This document shows positions 50,901 through 61,518 of a DNA stretch of 64,000 bases, in pieces (the stretch's first letter is position 1; each line of letters opens with the position of its first letter). Under the pieces are notes generated by a model. That model saw only the letters and a program-made list of their open reading frames with translations. It made no database searches and was not told the DNA's origin. The DNA is from Prunella strophiata. Lineage: Eukaryota > Chordata > Aves > Passeriformes > Prunellidae. The position numbers were made by a program, and so were the translations under genes. The stretch covers positions 11,224,040 through 11,288,039 of the forward strand of contig JAZBQD010000034.1 of NCBI GenBank assembly GCA_036583965.1, in the 5' to 3' direction.

Positions 50901-52581
50901 GCTTTTTATATCCTAATTCTGAGAAGTGTTGTATGACAGTGGCCCTTTCCTGAAGGCTGAAGTGGTGTAAGGCTCCTTCTGCACTGCTTCTCAAGCCAGC
51001 ACAGGCCATGACAGCAGCTCTGGTTTGTCCAGGGGCTGGTGCATGTGGGATGGTAGTGAGTTCCCTTTGGTCTGGAGGCCACATCCCAGACACCAGAGGT
51101 AAGCAGCCCACCTGGACTGGCAGGGATGCATCCTGGGTGGATGGGGGTGCACAGAGGAGGCTCTGGCTGGTCTATAGCCAGAGATGCCTTGCATGGAGTC
51201 TGAGCTGGCTACCCAAAGCCCTTATGTAGCTCAGGTGTTCAGAAATGGTTCAGCTAGAAAGAAATTGGTTCACAGCTAGGTTTCAAAATTCTAGAGCATT
51301 GCTATCTTAATCAAAGCCACAAACTAATCTGCTCCTGGCATCAAGAGACTTGGGCCAAAACAGGCTCCTGGGTTAATTGACTTTTCTTTTTATTGTTGCC
51401 TGTTGGGGTGGCTACTTGGCAGCAGTCAGCCACTGTGCAGCTGGGCTGGAGTGGAACACAGCAGTTGCTTAGAAAGACCTGGAGCAGGCTGTGAGTGTCC
51501 TGCCCTGGTGTGAAATGGGACTGTGGTGGCAGGGACAGGGAGGGAACATCTTTATCCCTTTGCTGCCATCAGGATCCAGGGAGGTGAATGCTGTTAATCT
51601 ATTTGTTTTGTTGAACAGCTGCTTATTTTTTTTTTTGAGTTGGCAATAACTTTCCGGAAATGTGTGCTCAGATGGTGAGCACAGATGCCCAGTTGGAAGG
51701 ACATGTGTGAGGCAGCCAGAGCTATGAAAGAGCTGGAGTAAGACACGTCCACAGTTGCTCTTGGACATAAGAAAGGAAGTAGCTGATGTCACGGGCTGTA
51801 ATGTCCTGATGGATTCTGTTTTCTACTTCCTGTCTTTCTCACTGGCCTCAAAGGTATTTTTTTCCAGTAGATGTCACATTAATCATCCACTTCTGTCTCC
51901 TTTTTCTGTGGTTAGTTTTGGAGGTACAAAGCAGTACCTCATATTCAGATGCAGCCATGATCCACAAGTGCCCCCTGCATTTTGTGTAAGTGCAAATGAG
52001 AGCTCTTGATTTGAATAGTTGGACCTGTCTTTCCCAAGAGCCTTGCTGTTATCAAAACCTGCTTGAGCTTCTGGAAACCCCCTCTCTTACATGGCTGCTT
52101 GGGCACCCTCCTCACAAGCCAATAAGGTTTTGTTGGAAGCAGCAAAGTCCAGGGTTTTGAGGACTGCTGGGTTGCTATGGGCTTTGAATCTGGTGGCAAT
52201 GCTTATAAATAATATAAAGCCCTTTGAGGGAAAAAAAATAAATCAGTGTGCAGGACCTACTTGTAGCAAAGCCAGAAATTCAGGAGCATTCAGAAGCATG
52301 GTTACTTCTACCTTGTCCTCATTTTGCCTTGAGGTCTTGTGGGGAGAAGCTCAGAGAAGCTGTGAGAAGAGTTCCACTTATAGCCCAGTGCAGGATAGCC
52401 ATTTTCATGTCTCAGAGCATGAACAGGGATCTTCTGCATGTGGGTAGTGCTAAGACTTGAACCTCCCTTCTCATAACCCCACAGGGACGCGTCTCTGTCT
52501 GGAAGGGAATTGCCTCTGATCTGTGCAAGCTGTGAATCACTCCCTGTTACTCACTTTCATTCCCCTCTTGTGCCTTTGCAG
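44973..52581 (+). other. KLHL3: KLHL3 intron 4
   Basis: GT-AG intron. A T run with one A interrupts it at about 47752-47783. GC-richer stretches (45830-46560, 49350-49500) carry only chance frames, and no additional exon is recognised. Confidence 0.7.
47752..47783 (+). repeat. T homopolymer run with a single A
   Basis: Nine T, one A, then about 22 T. It may be a decayed retroposon tail read from the other strand or a simple slippage tract. No retroposon body is recognisable next to it. Confidence 0.85.
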
Positions 52582-52744
52582 GTTTTGTTGCCAGCTGCCA
52601 GTTTATTGCAACTGATGGATGTTAGAAAGAACTGCTGTGACTTCCTGCAGTCCCAGCTGCATCCCACCAACTGCCTTGGCATCCGCGCTTTCGCCGACGT
52701 GCACGCCTGCACCGAGCTGCTGCAGCAGGCCAACGCCTATGCAG
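52582..52744 (+). CDS. KLHL3: KLHL3 coding exon 5
   Basis: The acceptor is tgcctttgcag and the donor is gcag/GTGAGG. It encodes residues 121-174 and one base of Glu175: [20 protein letters not shown] and on to LQQANAYA. This is the end of BTB, the 3-box region that deepens CUL3 contact, and the start of BACK. C163 corresponds to human C164. Confidence 0.97.
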
Positions 52745-55344
52745 GTGAGGGCAGGGCAGGGGTCTGGGTGTGCAGCTGACCCTGCCTCCAGGCACAGCAG
52801 CTCAGAGGCTGAGCACATCCTGCTTGGTCTCTTCAGACTTCTGGTTTTAGAACAGGAAGGGAATGTTTTGTTTAGTTCTGGGCTTGCGACTTTCTGTGAC
52901 GCTGCGAAGTTGTGAAATGTGGTTTGGTCGCAGGGGAGCACCTTAGGAGGTAAAAAAGGAGGAGTTTAGGAGGTAAAAAAAAGGCTGATCCTCTGGATCT
53001 CAGCCCACAAAACAGTTGCTGAGTGTGATCCTAGAAGCTCTCAGGGTGTCTGTTGAACAGCTTGGTGCTGGTGCCCTCCCCATGGACCCTGCCCTGGGAG
53101 AGCAGCAGGCACTGCTGGGCATTTCCATTGTGGGAATAAACAGCACTGGGCAAAGTTAAATCCTGGGGGTGGGAGTTGGAGCACTCAGCTGAAATTGCCA
53201 TGAGTCTGAAGCTCTGATCTGTGCAGCAATGGCCCCTTACCCCAAGGGAACATAGGCTCATGTTTCCTTGGGAGTGGATGTGTTTGGTTGCAATAAGTAG
53301 GTGCAGGCAATGGCTTTCAGCATTTCTCCTTTACATCATAAATGTAAAGCTTTTTCAGCCAGCCCCAAGCTCTGAATTCCCCAGCACTTTCCAGCCTCCT
53401 CCAGCAGAGTTGCCCTTGACCTCTGCCTGGGAGAAGCTGATAGTTTTCTCCCAGTTTGTTTTTCTGTTTTCTGATAATTTGTATAGGGACACATACACCT
53501 GCTGTTTCCCAGAGCACCTGCTCTGTCCTGCAACATTTTCCTTTTGAAGAGTTTTGTCCTTAATTGGACCATAAGTAGGCTCAGCAGAATAAAAGTGTAT
53601 CCACTGAGTCCTCCCCTATTCTCCTGCAAATAAAACTAAAACCTTTTCAGCTGCTCTGGCTGTATTATCCCCTGGAGAAAAAGGTACCCTGGAAGGAATG
53701 GTTAATTGTATAAAAGCTTGCTTGTAATATCTCATTATCCTTGTTTCCAGGCCCTGTTTAATCTTTAACCCAACAAGCAGTGCATTCACTGTATATTTAT
53801 TTGGTTGTTTGGCAATTAGAAGGTCTGCTTTGTTGTTTTATTGGCCTTCATAGGTCCCAGTTAGTACAGCAGCCCATGTAATGTTAATGGAACTCCATTA
53901 ATAAAAATGCCATTAAAATTCTTTTCACTATGTTGTTTATGTAACAGCCTTAAACCAAGACAGAAGTCCCCAAGCTCAAGAGTCCATGCATGCATGAGCT
54001 CAGTTACTTGAGAAATGCTGAGTTCTGGCCAATGGATAACTTTAGTAGGTGAAGGAGCCTTCTTGATGCAGGCACCAGTTCCTTTATTAAACTCAGCAAA
54101 TATTCTTCCTTGCTTCCAACTAATAACAAGAGATCAAATACCTTTCTGCTGCCAGATGCAAGTCCAGAATGAATGAATATCAGATTTTGCCCAGAATTCA
54201 GAGTGCATCTAGCTTATTGTGTGGGGAGTGTTTCCTGCCTGTTAAGTATTTAAAGCCCAAAGAGTTCATTAGATCATATGTATATTTCCAGCATAACACA
54301 GTATTAAACTTTATCCACATGCTGCTATTTTTAATCAGAGCCTTTGGCTTAGCTGTGGGGTTTTGGTCCCCAGTAGAGCAAGGAGGGTCTGTGACTGGAG
54401 AGTCCAAGTCCAGAGTCCAACTCTGCAGCAGCCCCTCACAGCTTTGGTGAGGGGTTGTTCAGGGGCTCCAAAAATCTCCTCTCTGGAAGTTAAGCCAACT
54501 CCTGTCCCTGTGGTGCTGCTTTTTGTCAGGCAAAGCACTTTGCAGATGTGAAAACTCGAGGCAGATTTTGCTGCAGAGAGAGCTTTTTGGATAGAGGAGT
54601 ATGAGCTTCTCAAAGCTACAGAATTAGAACTTGAAAGAAGCTGCTTCAGATAAAGTGTCTGAGATTCATGTTTCTGTAATTCAGCCAAAGATAAATGGGA
54701 CTTAGCAAATGACAGGTGAGATTAAATTGGCAGTATATGTAAGAAATTCTTGCAAAACTAAAATTGCTGCAACTGGCTAATGACATATTTGACCTAGAAA
54801 TTATTTTTTAGGAAGTGATTATTTCCTGTGCCTTTTGGCTAGATATAAAGCTTGACAGATTTGATAATGCTCAGTCATAATTCTTCCAGTTTGGGGTTAT
54901 ATTCATGCTTTTTGTTTCCAAGTGGCTCCCAGAGTTACAGTATGGAGGGATCTGGAGGCAAAAAAGGGAGAAATAGAAGTTTGTACAATTGCAGGCTTAA
55001 GTGGAAAGGGGAAAACAACTGGGAAGGTGGATGCTGTGATGGCCAGGTTATTTACTACTTTGGACAGTGGCCCTTGTCTCAATTGCCACTTCTAACTGTA
55101 TTTGCCACTGGAATATTCTCAGTGGCTTTTCAGAAAGTTTAGCATCATTTATGAAAGTATTTCATGGGGCTGGTGCTGCTTGAAATAACATCAGGTTTCT
55201 TTATCCTGCTCTGAGGATGGTTTCTGTCTGCTGTGGGTCTGTCCTGGGTGCTCAGAGCTGTTCTCTGAATCTGTGGTCCTGCCACTGACTGAAAACATGG
55301 ATTTCATTATAATTTTCTGTTCCCCCTTTTCATTTGTTGAACAG
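52745..55344 (+). other. KLHL3: KLHL3 intron 5
   Basis: GT-AG intron with no other exon or clear transposon visible. Confidence 0.75.
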
Positions 55345-55454
55345 AGCAGCACTTCCCTGAGGTGATGCTAGGAGAAGAATTTCTTAGCCTTAGTCTGGAC
55401 CAGGTTTGCAGTTTAATATCAAGTGACAAGCTCACAGTCTCCTCTGAAGAAAAG
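55345..55454 (+). CDS. KLHL3: KLHL3 coding exon 6
   Basis: The acceptor is catttgttgaacag and the donor is aaaag/GTACAG. It encodes Glu175 to Lys211 (EQHFPEVMLGEEFLSLSLDQ, then VCSLISSDKLTVSSEEK), the middle of the BACK domain. It ends on a codon boundary. Confidence 0.97.
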
Positions 55455-58400
55455 GTACAGTAAATTGTATAGCAAGAGTGAATGTAAGAATGCTGGCATG
55501 TTTCTAGATCTTACACCAGGAACTGTTGTCATGATATGCTCCTTAAGGGCCATTCTCCAACAGAGATCATGTGGAAAGGAAAATTAAAATGATGTGAATC
55601 CTAAAAGCACATAAAAATGACCTTCACTTGGTTGTTCTTTGCAGGATGTTATGACTCTCAGATCCATATCACACTAAAAGCCCTGGGGCTCAGAACCAAC
55701 TAGGAAACTCCCATCTGCTGTTGTGTAAAGCATTTAATACCTGCTGTAAAACCTCAAAAAAAAAAAAAAAAGTGAATTTCATTAGGCTGGGGAGGAATAT
55801 TGGCTTCTGTTGCACATTGGTTAGAAAAACAAAAGGAAGCCCAGAACCAAAAGGAAGGAAGGAAATATTTTTCCAGTATCTTCAGTGTTTTTAATAAAAA
55901 AAGAGGGAAAGGCACTGGTTGATGCTGTTTTTGTGGTTGAAATGTTCAGTGCATCTTGTGTAGTCTGGAGTCCTGGAGAGGAGGGTGAGCAGTGTTTATG
56001 GTGCTTGGTGAATTCCAGCCCCATTCTCTGGTCTGAGTTTCTTGTATGACCTCCTGCAGGTTTCTGGGAACAGGCATGTGCCTCCAGTCCTTCAGCTCAT
56101 CCCTAGATTGTCACTGTGGGGAGATTGTAAAGTCACAGAATCAGTAAGGTTGGAAAAGAGATTTAAGATCACTGAGTCCAACCACTAACCCAGCACTGCC
56201 AGGTCAACCTCTAAACCTTCTTCCTAAATGTAAATGGTCACTTGTGAGAGGCCACAGAAGAGGGTTGAGGGGTTTGTAACTTCAGGGCTCTTACTGGATG
56301 CCTGCATTTGGCTGGGCTGAGGCTGGACCCGGGTGTGGCAGTGCTGCACATCCTCATGTGTGCTCTTCTCCTGCTCAGCCCCTCTGGGCTGCAGATACAC
56401 CAAGTGCTTGGGCCCAGAGGGACAGTAAAACTCTCCAGAAATCCTGCTCCATGTGAGGTGTGGACTCAGGGGTGCTCCCTGCTGATCCTGAGCCAGCAAG
56501 CTCGGAGGCTCCGGGCGCGTTTCCGCGGGCGTGGGGCTGGCAGGGGCTGCGAGGTGCCAGCAAGGGAAACAGCAAATGGCACAAACTCCCAGCAGAATCC
56601 CTCTGCCTGAGCCAAGCAGCCTGCAAAGGGAAGTGCAAGTTTAGTAACCAATTTTTTCCAGTCCTGTGCAGCATTGTTCAAAAGCTTTTATTGGCCTTGC
56701 GCCCAGGGGAATCAAAATGCTCCTTCCCTCATCTGAGCTTTACACAATCAAACCCAGTATTTCTTTAGCTGACTGTGAAAGAACTTGTAAAAGAAAAGAT
56801 TGTTGAGAATGCAAGGCAGTGGAAGGAAATGTAAGCATAAGCTGCACGTTCAAACAACAGACCTGAATAACAGGAGAGAGGCAGAAAATGGGAATGGAAC
56901 ATAAACATGAAATGTGCTGGAGTTCAAAGAAGTGCTGGAAATTGAGGACAGACTCGTAGGCTGCTGTTTCATGTTAACTTCATGACAGACAAGGCATTTT
57001 CCTCACTTTTATTCTTCCTATCTGCTAATGCTTGAGATACATATTATAAAACAATTTATATGAAAGTATATATGTGTGTACACCAGTCTACACATACACA
57101 CATATATCTGTGTGTATGCATGTGCAAAATATTTCAGCAATCTGGCAGCTTAATTGTCACAGCCAGATTTCACAAGGAGTTTTCTCGTTCCTCTTCCTGC
57201 TGTGTCTCATACATGTTCTGTACCTGTGAGCCAGAGCATTGCCATCCCTGGATCACTGGGAAGTGTTAGTCCTGCCTGGATCAGGGAGGGAGAATTGCCC
57301 TTGGAATGCCTCAGGAATTTGTGTGTTCTCCCCTTCCTCTGCCACCTCTCAACTAATACCAATTGGCCTAATAAAATACATCCTTATCTTCACCAATTTT
57401 GCCTTATTTATACCCCTAGGCCATCAGGAGGACAAAAATTCTCTGCTAGCACAGAAATGTATTTTAATTGTCAAGTGGTGACAGCATTTTCTCATCACTC
57501 AAAGATTCTTCTCCTTTCTCTTCTATCCCCCTTGCTTTACCAGCCTCTGCAGTTACATAGGCCCTTTCAGAATTGAGCAGAGGTTTGTTGTCCCTGCTTG
57601 CTCTTTTTGCTATAGCTGAGTACAGTGCCTGGAAGACAGTTTTATTAATGTTTTCTGTACCTGACCTAATTGGCTCTTTTTACTGTTTGCAAGCTAAAAA
57701 AATCATGTAAAAATAATAAGTGTTATTTACTAAAGATGTATGAAGTTGGGGGACTTGAGAATGTTCTCCTGCCAACTCAGAACAGTGGCTAAAGAAAATT
57801 TTTAGAGGGTTGGGATTTTTGGATTGGGGATTCTATGCAGAGTCTGGTAATTGATTCATTGTCTCATGCTGCTGACATGCAGCAGAAGCTGATGCAAGGT
57901 TTGGCCCTCACTCTTGGGAGTCTCTAACAAATGGATTTTTGGCTGAAGAGACTGGGAAAACATCTGGGCTTGCTCTTTCCTTAGGCAGTACGCAGAGAGG
58001 GGATATTCCAGGCTTTTACCCTTCTTCTCTACAGAGTGGGAAATTTACTTCTCCCAAGCTTGGGACTGCTCCTGCAGCCAGGCAGGTGCCAGCTGCTACT
58101 TCAGCCTGTGCCTCAGCTCTAAATCAAGCTGTGTGGGCAGCTGCTTTGCCCATCCCACCCTGGCAGCAGGTCCTGCATGGCTGGAGGGTCCCGGGGGGTG
58201 GCAGCAGCTGCTCGGGGTCTGCAGCGGGCACGGCAGGGCTGGAAACAGATGTGGCCTTTAAATAGAGATATTGCTGTCTTGGATTAAAGCCTTTCCCTCT
58301 TCTCTGAAATTAGGAATCAGAGCCAACGGAAGGTGCCAGAATCTGATTTTTTTTTTTTTTTTAAAATAGTTATTTTTAGAGTAGGCACAGCAGGGAAGCA

Positions 58401-60248
58401 TCAGTGCTTGCCTGACTCAGGAGTGGGCTCCAGCACTGAGAAAGCAGCTCATTCCTAGTGCATATTCCTAGTGCACATTTGCCTTACCTTCCTTTAGACT
58501 TGTTCACTGTCCTCCTGACCTGTAGCTGGGTATGTCCCAACCCTGTAACCTGTTCTGCAGCTCAGCCTTTGTGCAGAAGAGGTTAATGAAAAGCTTGTTT
58601 GTTGGCTAAACATTTGCTTTATCCTCCTTCCACACTCATTTGCAATTAAAAAAATCTCACAACAACCCAGTTTCTACTTTTAAGGCCTCATAGCCAAAGT
58701 TAAAATGTTTGTTTGCTTATTTATTTTAATTTTAAAATACTTAAAGGCTCTGCAGTAGTTATTCTCCTCAGCATTTGCTGTGGTTTGATTACACCGCTCC
58801 CTGCTGGGTTGCTTAAATCCTCATTGCAGTGTCCTGAATTCCAAACAGTTCAGCAGGAACTTTGTTGGCACAGGAAATGAGGCTGGGGCTTTACTGCATT
58901 TTAAAAGTATATAGTTTAGCCTAAGAGGAAGAAACCCCTTTCTGCTCTGCAGGATGTGTTGCCAAGGCCTCCTGCAAATACATTTATCAGCAACAATTGG
59001 GGACTGAAAGATGGTGCCCTCATTTTTGGTTGATTTTGTCAAATTAGTGACCTTGGACCAAACAAAATGGTTTCTTGGGGAGTGATGGGCGGGATGGAAA
59101 GAAAGAAATAATTATCTGTGCAAATTGGCCTGACCATTTGGTGACCCCAGAAGGAAGCTGAAACCAGGGGTGCTTGCCTGGCATGCTGGAGGGAAGGGCC
59201 AGGGATGCTTCTGGGGGAAGCACAGGACAGACAGGGTCTCTGCTCAGCCCCCCTGAGTAACTGGGCAGTGAGAGAGCCTGGGGAGTGTTGCCTCTAGATG
59301 TGGCTTATGCATCAGAATTTAATTCTCTCTGTGGGGAAACTCCACTGCAGTGATCCAGATCCTGCTGTGCAGCATCTGAGACTGCATCAGCCCCTCTTCC
59401 TGCCTTGCTGGGTGTTCCAGGAAGCCTGTCTCACTCCCGGTGACATTTTTAGGCCCTTCTTTTGTGTGTGAGGCTCACAGTTATGTAAGCACATGCATAT
59501 TCATGCAGGAGCCCACACAGGAGGCTCCTCCCGTGCCTGTCCCAGGGCTCTGCCCATGGGGCTGTTTGTGAGCACTTTGTCACGGACTCCAGCTCTGGAT
59601 GCTTATCTCAACCAGCTGGATCTGGAAGTAAAACTAGATTTTGGTTCAGACCAGAAGCCCAGTGTGCCCTTGTTGCCCAGCTGGAGTATCTGAGTATTTT
59701 TAGCAGGGAAATGCAGGCAGTGCAGAGGCTCCATGGCTGCAGGCAGGGCTTGCCCTGTGTGTGGTGGGAACTTGTCCTCAAGACTTCTTGGTTTCTGGGG
59801 GTTGGTGGAACTGGTGCAGTGATTAAATATGAGTGTAGTGACTTTACTGTGTGGCCAGGCTCCTGGAGGAGGGAGATCTCTATTATCAGGAGTAATTGTT
59901 GTGGCTGATTTCATGAATAATGTCCAGTGCAAATGTCAGCAGGCTCATTAAGTTTCCTGGCTGCCTTCCAGTGCTAATGTCCAAGAGGTATATGATTGTT
60001 CTGGACATGCACTTAGCTCTGGGAGTGATACAGCACATCTAGATGTGAAGCTGCTTGTTAACATGCGTGGTCAGCTCAGCTCTTTGCTACAGTGCTGCTT
60101 GTGCTCTGCACTCACAGCTTTTTCATCTGTTTGACAGAGATGCACCCCCTTCCTCTGATGCTCTAAAATCACTATGCTTCTGATTTTGGGTGGGTGACTC
60201 TGCAAAGAAGTTGTCTCTTCCCCATTTAACTGTGCTTTATCTGTGTAG
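55455..60248 (+). other. KLHL3: KLHL3 intron 6
   Basis: GT-AG intron. It contains an A run at about 55756-55771, a CR1 scrap at about 56133-56228, mixed TA/TG/CA simple sequence at 57060-57130 and a T run at 58347-58362. No additional exon is evident. Confidence 0.75.
56133..56228 (-). mobile_element. CR1 LINE 3' end fragment (reverse orientation)
   Basis: cacagaatcagtaaggttgg, aaaagagatttaagatcact, gagtccaaccactaacccag and cactgccaggtcaacctcta match the inverted CR1 3' end in order, as in the copy at 38194. It is about 95 bp, within KLHL3 intron 6. Confidence 0.88.
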
Positions 60249-60365
60249 GTCTTTGAAGCAGTTATCTCGTGGATAAATTATGAGAAGGAATCTCGCTTAG
60301 AGCACATGGCCAAGCTGATGGAGCATGTTCGCCTGCCCCTTTTGCCCAGAGATTACCTGGTACAG
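60249..60365 (+). CDS. KLHL3: KLHL3 coding exon 7
   Basis: The acceptor is atctgtgtag and the donor is acag/GTTAGT. It has 39 whole codons, residues 212-250 (VFEAVISWINYEKESRLEHM and on to RLPLLPRDYLVQ), the C-terminal part of BACK. Confidence 0.97.
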
Positions 60366-61368
60366 GTTAGTCTGCAAAGAAGTCATTAATAATTCCACTT
60401 CAGCTGCTGCTTGCTCCTTAATCAGTGGCTTGGCTGTTTGTGTCTGAGATGGGTAATTTGGTCTGTTGCTGAGTCTCTAAACAGAAGAATAAAAGCAAAA
60501 ACTGAGTGGACTCTGAAATCAATGTGTGCTTCAGAAACCTTCTTGTAAATGGGACCTGTGCTCTGCCAGGCAATGCTGAGAGCAGAGCTGCTGTCCCTCT
60601 AGGGGAAACATTGATAAGTGAATACCTTGTGATTTTTTCACCCTGAAAATACTGAAGTGGTGGTGTTACAAGCTCGTGCAGCTTTTTTCTGTCATGCACA
60701 GGCAAAACATCATAATGGAAACACATAATGTGTGATAATTTTGGTTTAAGACGTGTGCTGTGCATACATATGGGTCTGTGGGGCTGGCAGGGGAGGCACT
60801 CTCTGACTCAGTCTGACTTGGAGATTGTTCTTCATAAATTAATTCCTGGCATCTGGGCCTAGACAATGAGCTGAGAATTCCCAAAGAAGGGGTTGGCATT
60901 TGGGCTCTTTGATTACTATGCTTTTATCATATGTCTAAAAAAATCAATACAATTGGTATAAAATCTGTATTCAAAAGATGAACCTGTCATGGTTTTGGCT
61001 TTCTTTCATCCGTATCTTCTTATGGAATAAAAGATACTGCCTCTCCTTAAAAATTCTAACTCAGATAAAAGAAATCACTTACTTTGTATCCAGACTCCTG
61101 ATGAATTCTCCTCTGCTGCATCAAGTGTTTGGCAGAGGGTGATAAAATACTCAGTTCTTGTGAGTGATCTTGGGAAAAAGTGAGAAGCTTGGATGTTACT
61201 GCATATGCTTCTATGGGAGGAACTGGAAGTCTGTGTTTGTCTCCTGCATTTTTTTTTTTTAATGTTGGTACATTTGAAGGGATAATTCCAGGTTACATGT
61301 TCTTTCCACCAAGCTCCTTGTGACCTGTGCCAGTGTAAATGATCTTTGTTGTGTGTGCACGTTCTCAG
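60366..61368 (+). other. KLHL3: KLHL3 intron 7
   Basis: A 1,003-bp GT-AG intron, the shortest complete KLHL3 intron here. A T run lies near 61249-61260. Nothing else is noted. Confidence 0.85.
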
Positions 61369-61518
61369 ACAGTTGAAGAAGAAGCTTTAATCAAGAATAA
61401 CAACACCTGTAAAGATTTCCTTATTGAAGCCATGAAATATCATTTGCTTCCTCTGGATCAAAGGCAACTAATAAAGAATCCCAGGACAAAGCCAAGGACT
61501 CCTGTTAGCTTGCCAAAG
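61369..61518 (+). CDS. KLHL3: KLHL3 coding exon 8
   Basis: The acceptor is cacgttctcag and the donor is ccaaag/GTAAGC. It has 50 whole codons, residues 251-300 (TVEEEALIKNNNTCKDFLIE and on to RTPVSLPK). This is the linker between BACK and the kelch propeller. In the human protein the next residues open kelch repeat 1; that exon is not in the window. Confidence 0.97.

Larger units (their letters stand above)
28904..61518 (+). other. KLHL3: KLHL3 gene, coding exons 1-8 (5' part; continues beyond the window)
   Basis: Kelch-like 3 is the substrate adaptor of a CUL3-RING ubiquitin ligase that targets WNK kinases. It controls NaCl handling in the distal nephron, and human mutations cause pseudohypoaldosteronism type II. 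Eight exons with GT-AG borders join in phase to exactly 300 codons, which align residue by residue with human KLHL3 as I know it, shifted by one residue in the N-terminal tail. Residues 1-31 are a variable tail and about 32-120 the BTB domain, including [20 protein letters not shown]. About 150-250 are BACK, and about 251-300 the linker ending PRTPVSLPK. Human disease positions A77, M78, E85 and C164 correspond to A76, M77, E84 and C163 and are unchanged. The six kelch repeats are encoded by exons right of position 64000. Introns are 7,622, 2,996, 5,091, 7,609, 2,600, 4,794 and 1,003 bp. Confidence 0.96.
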
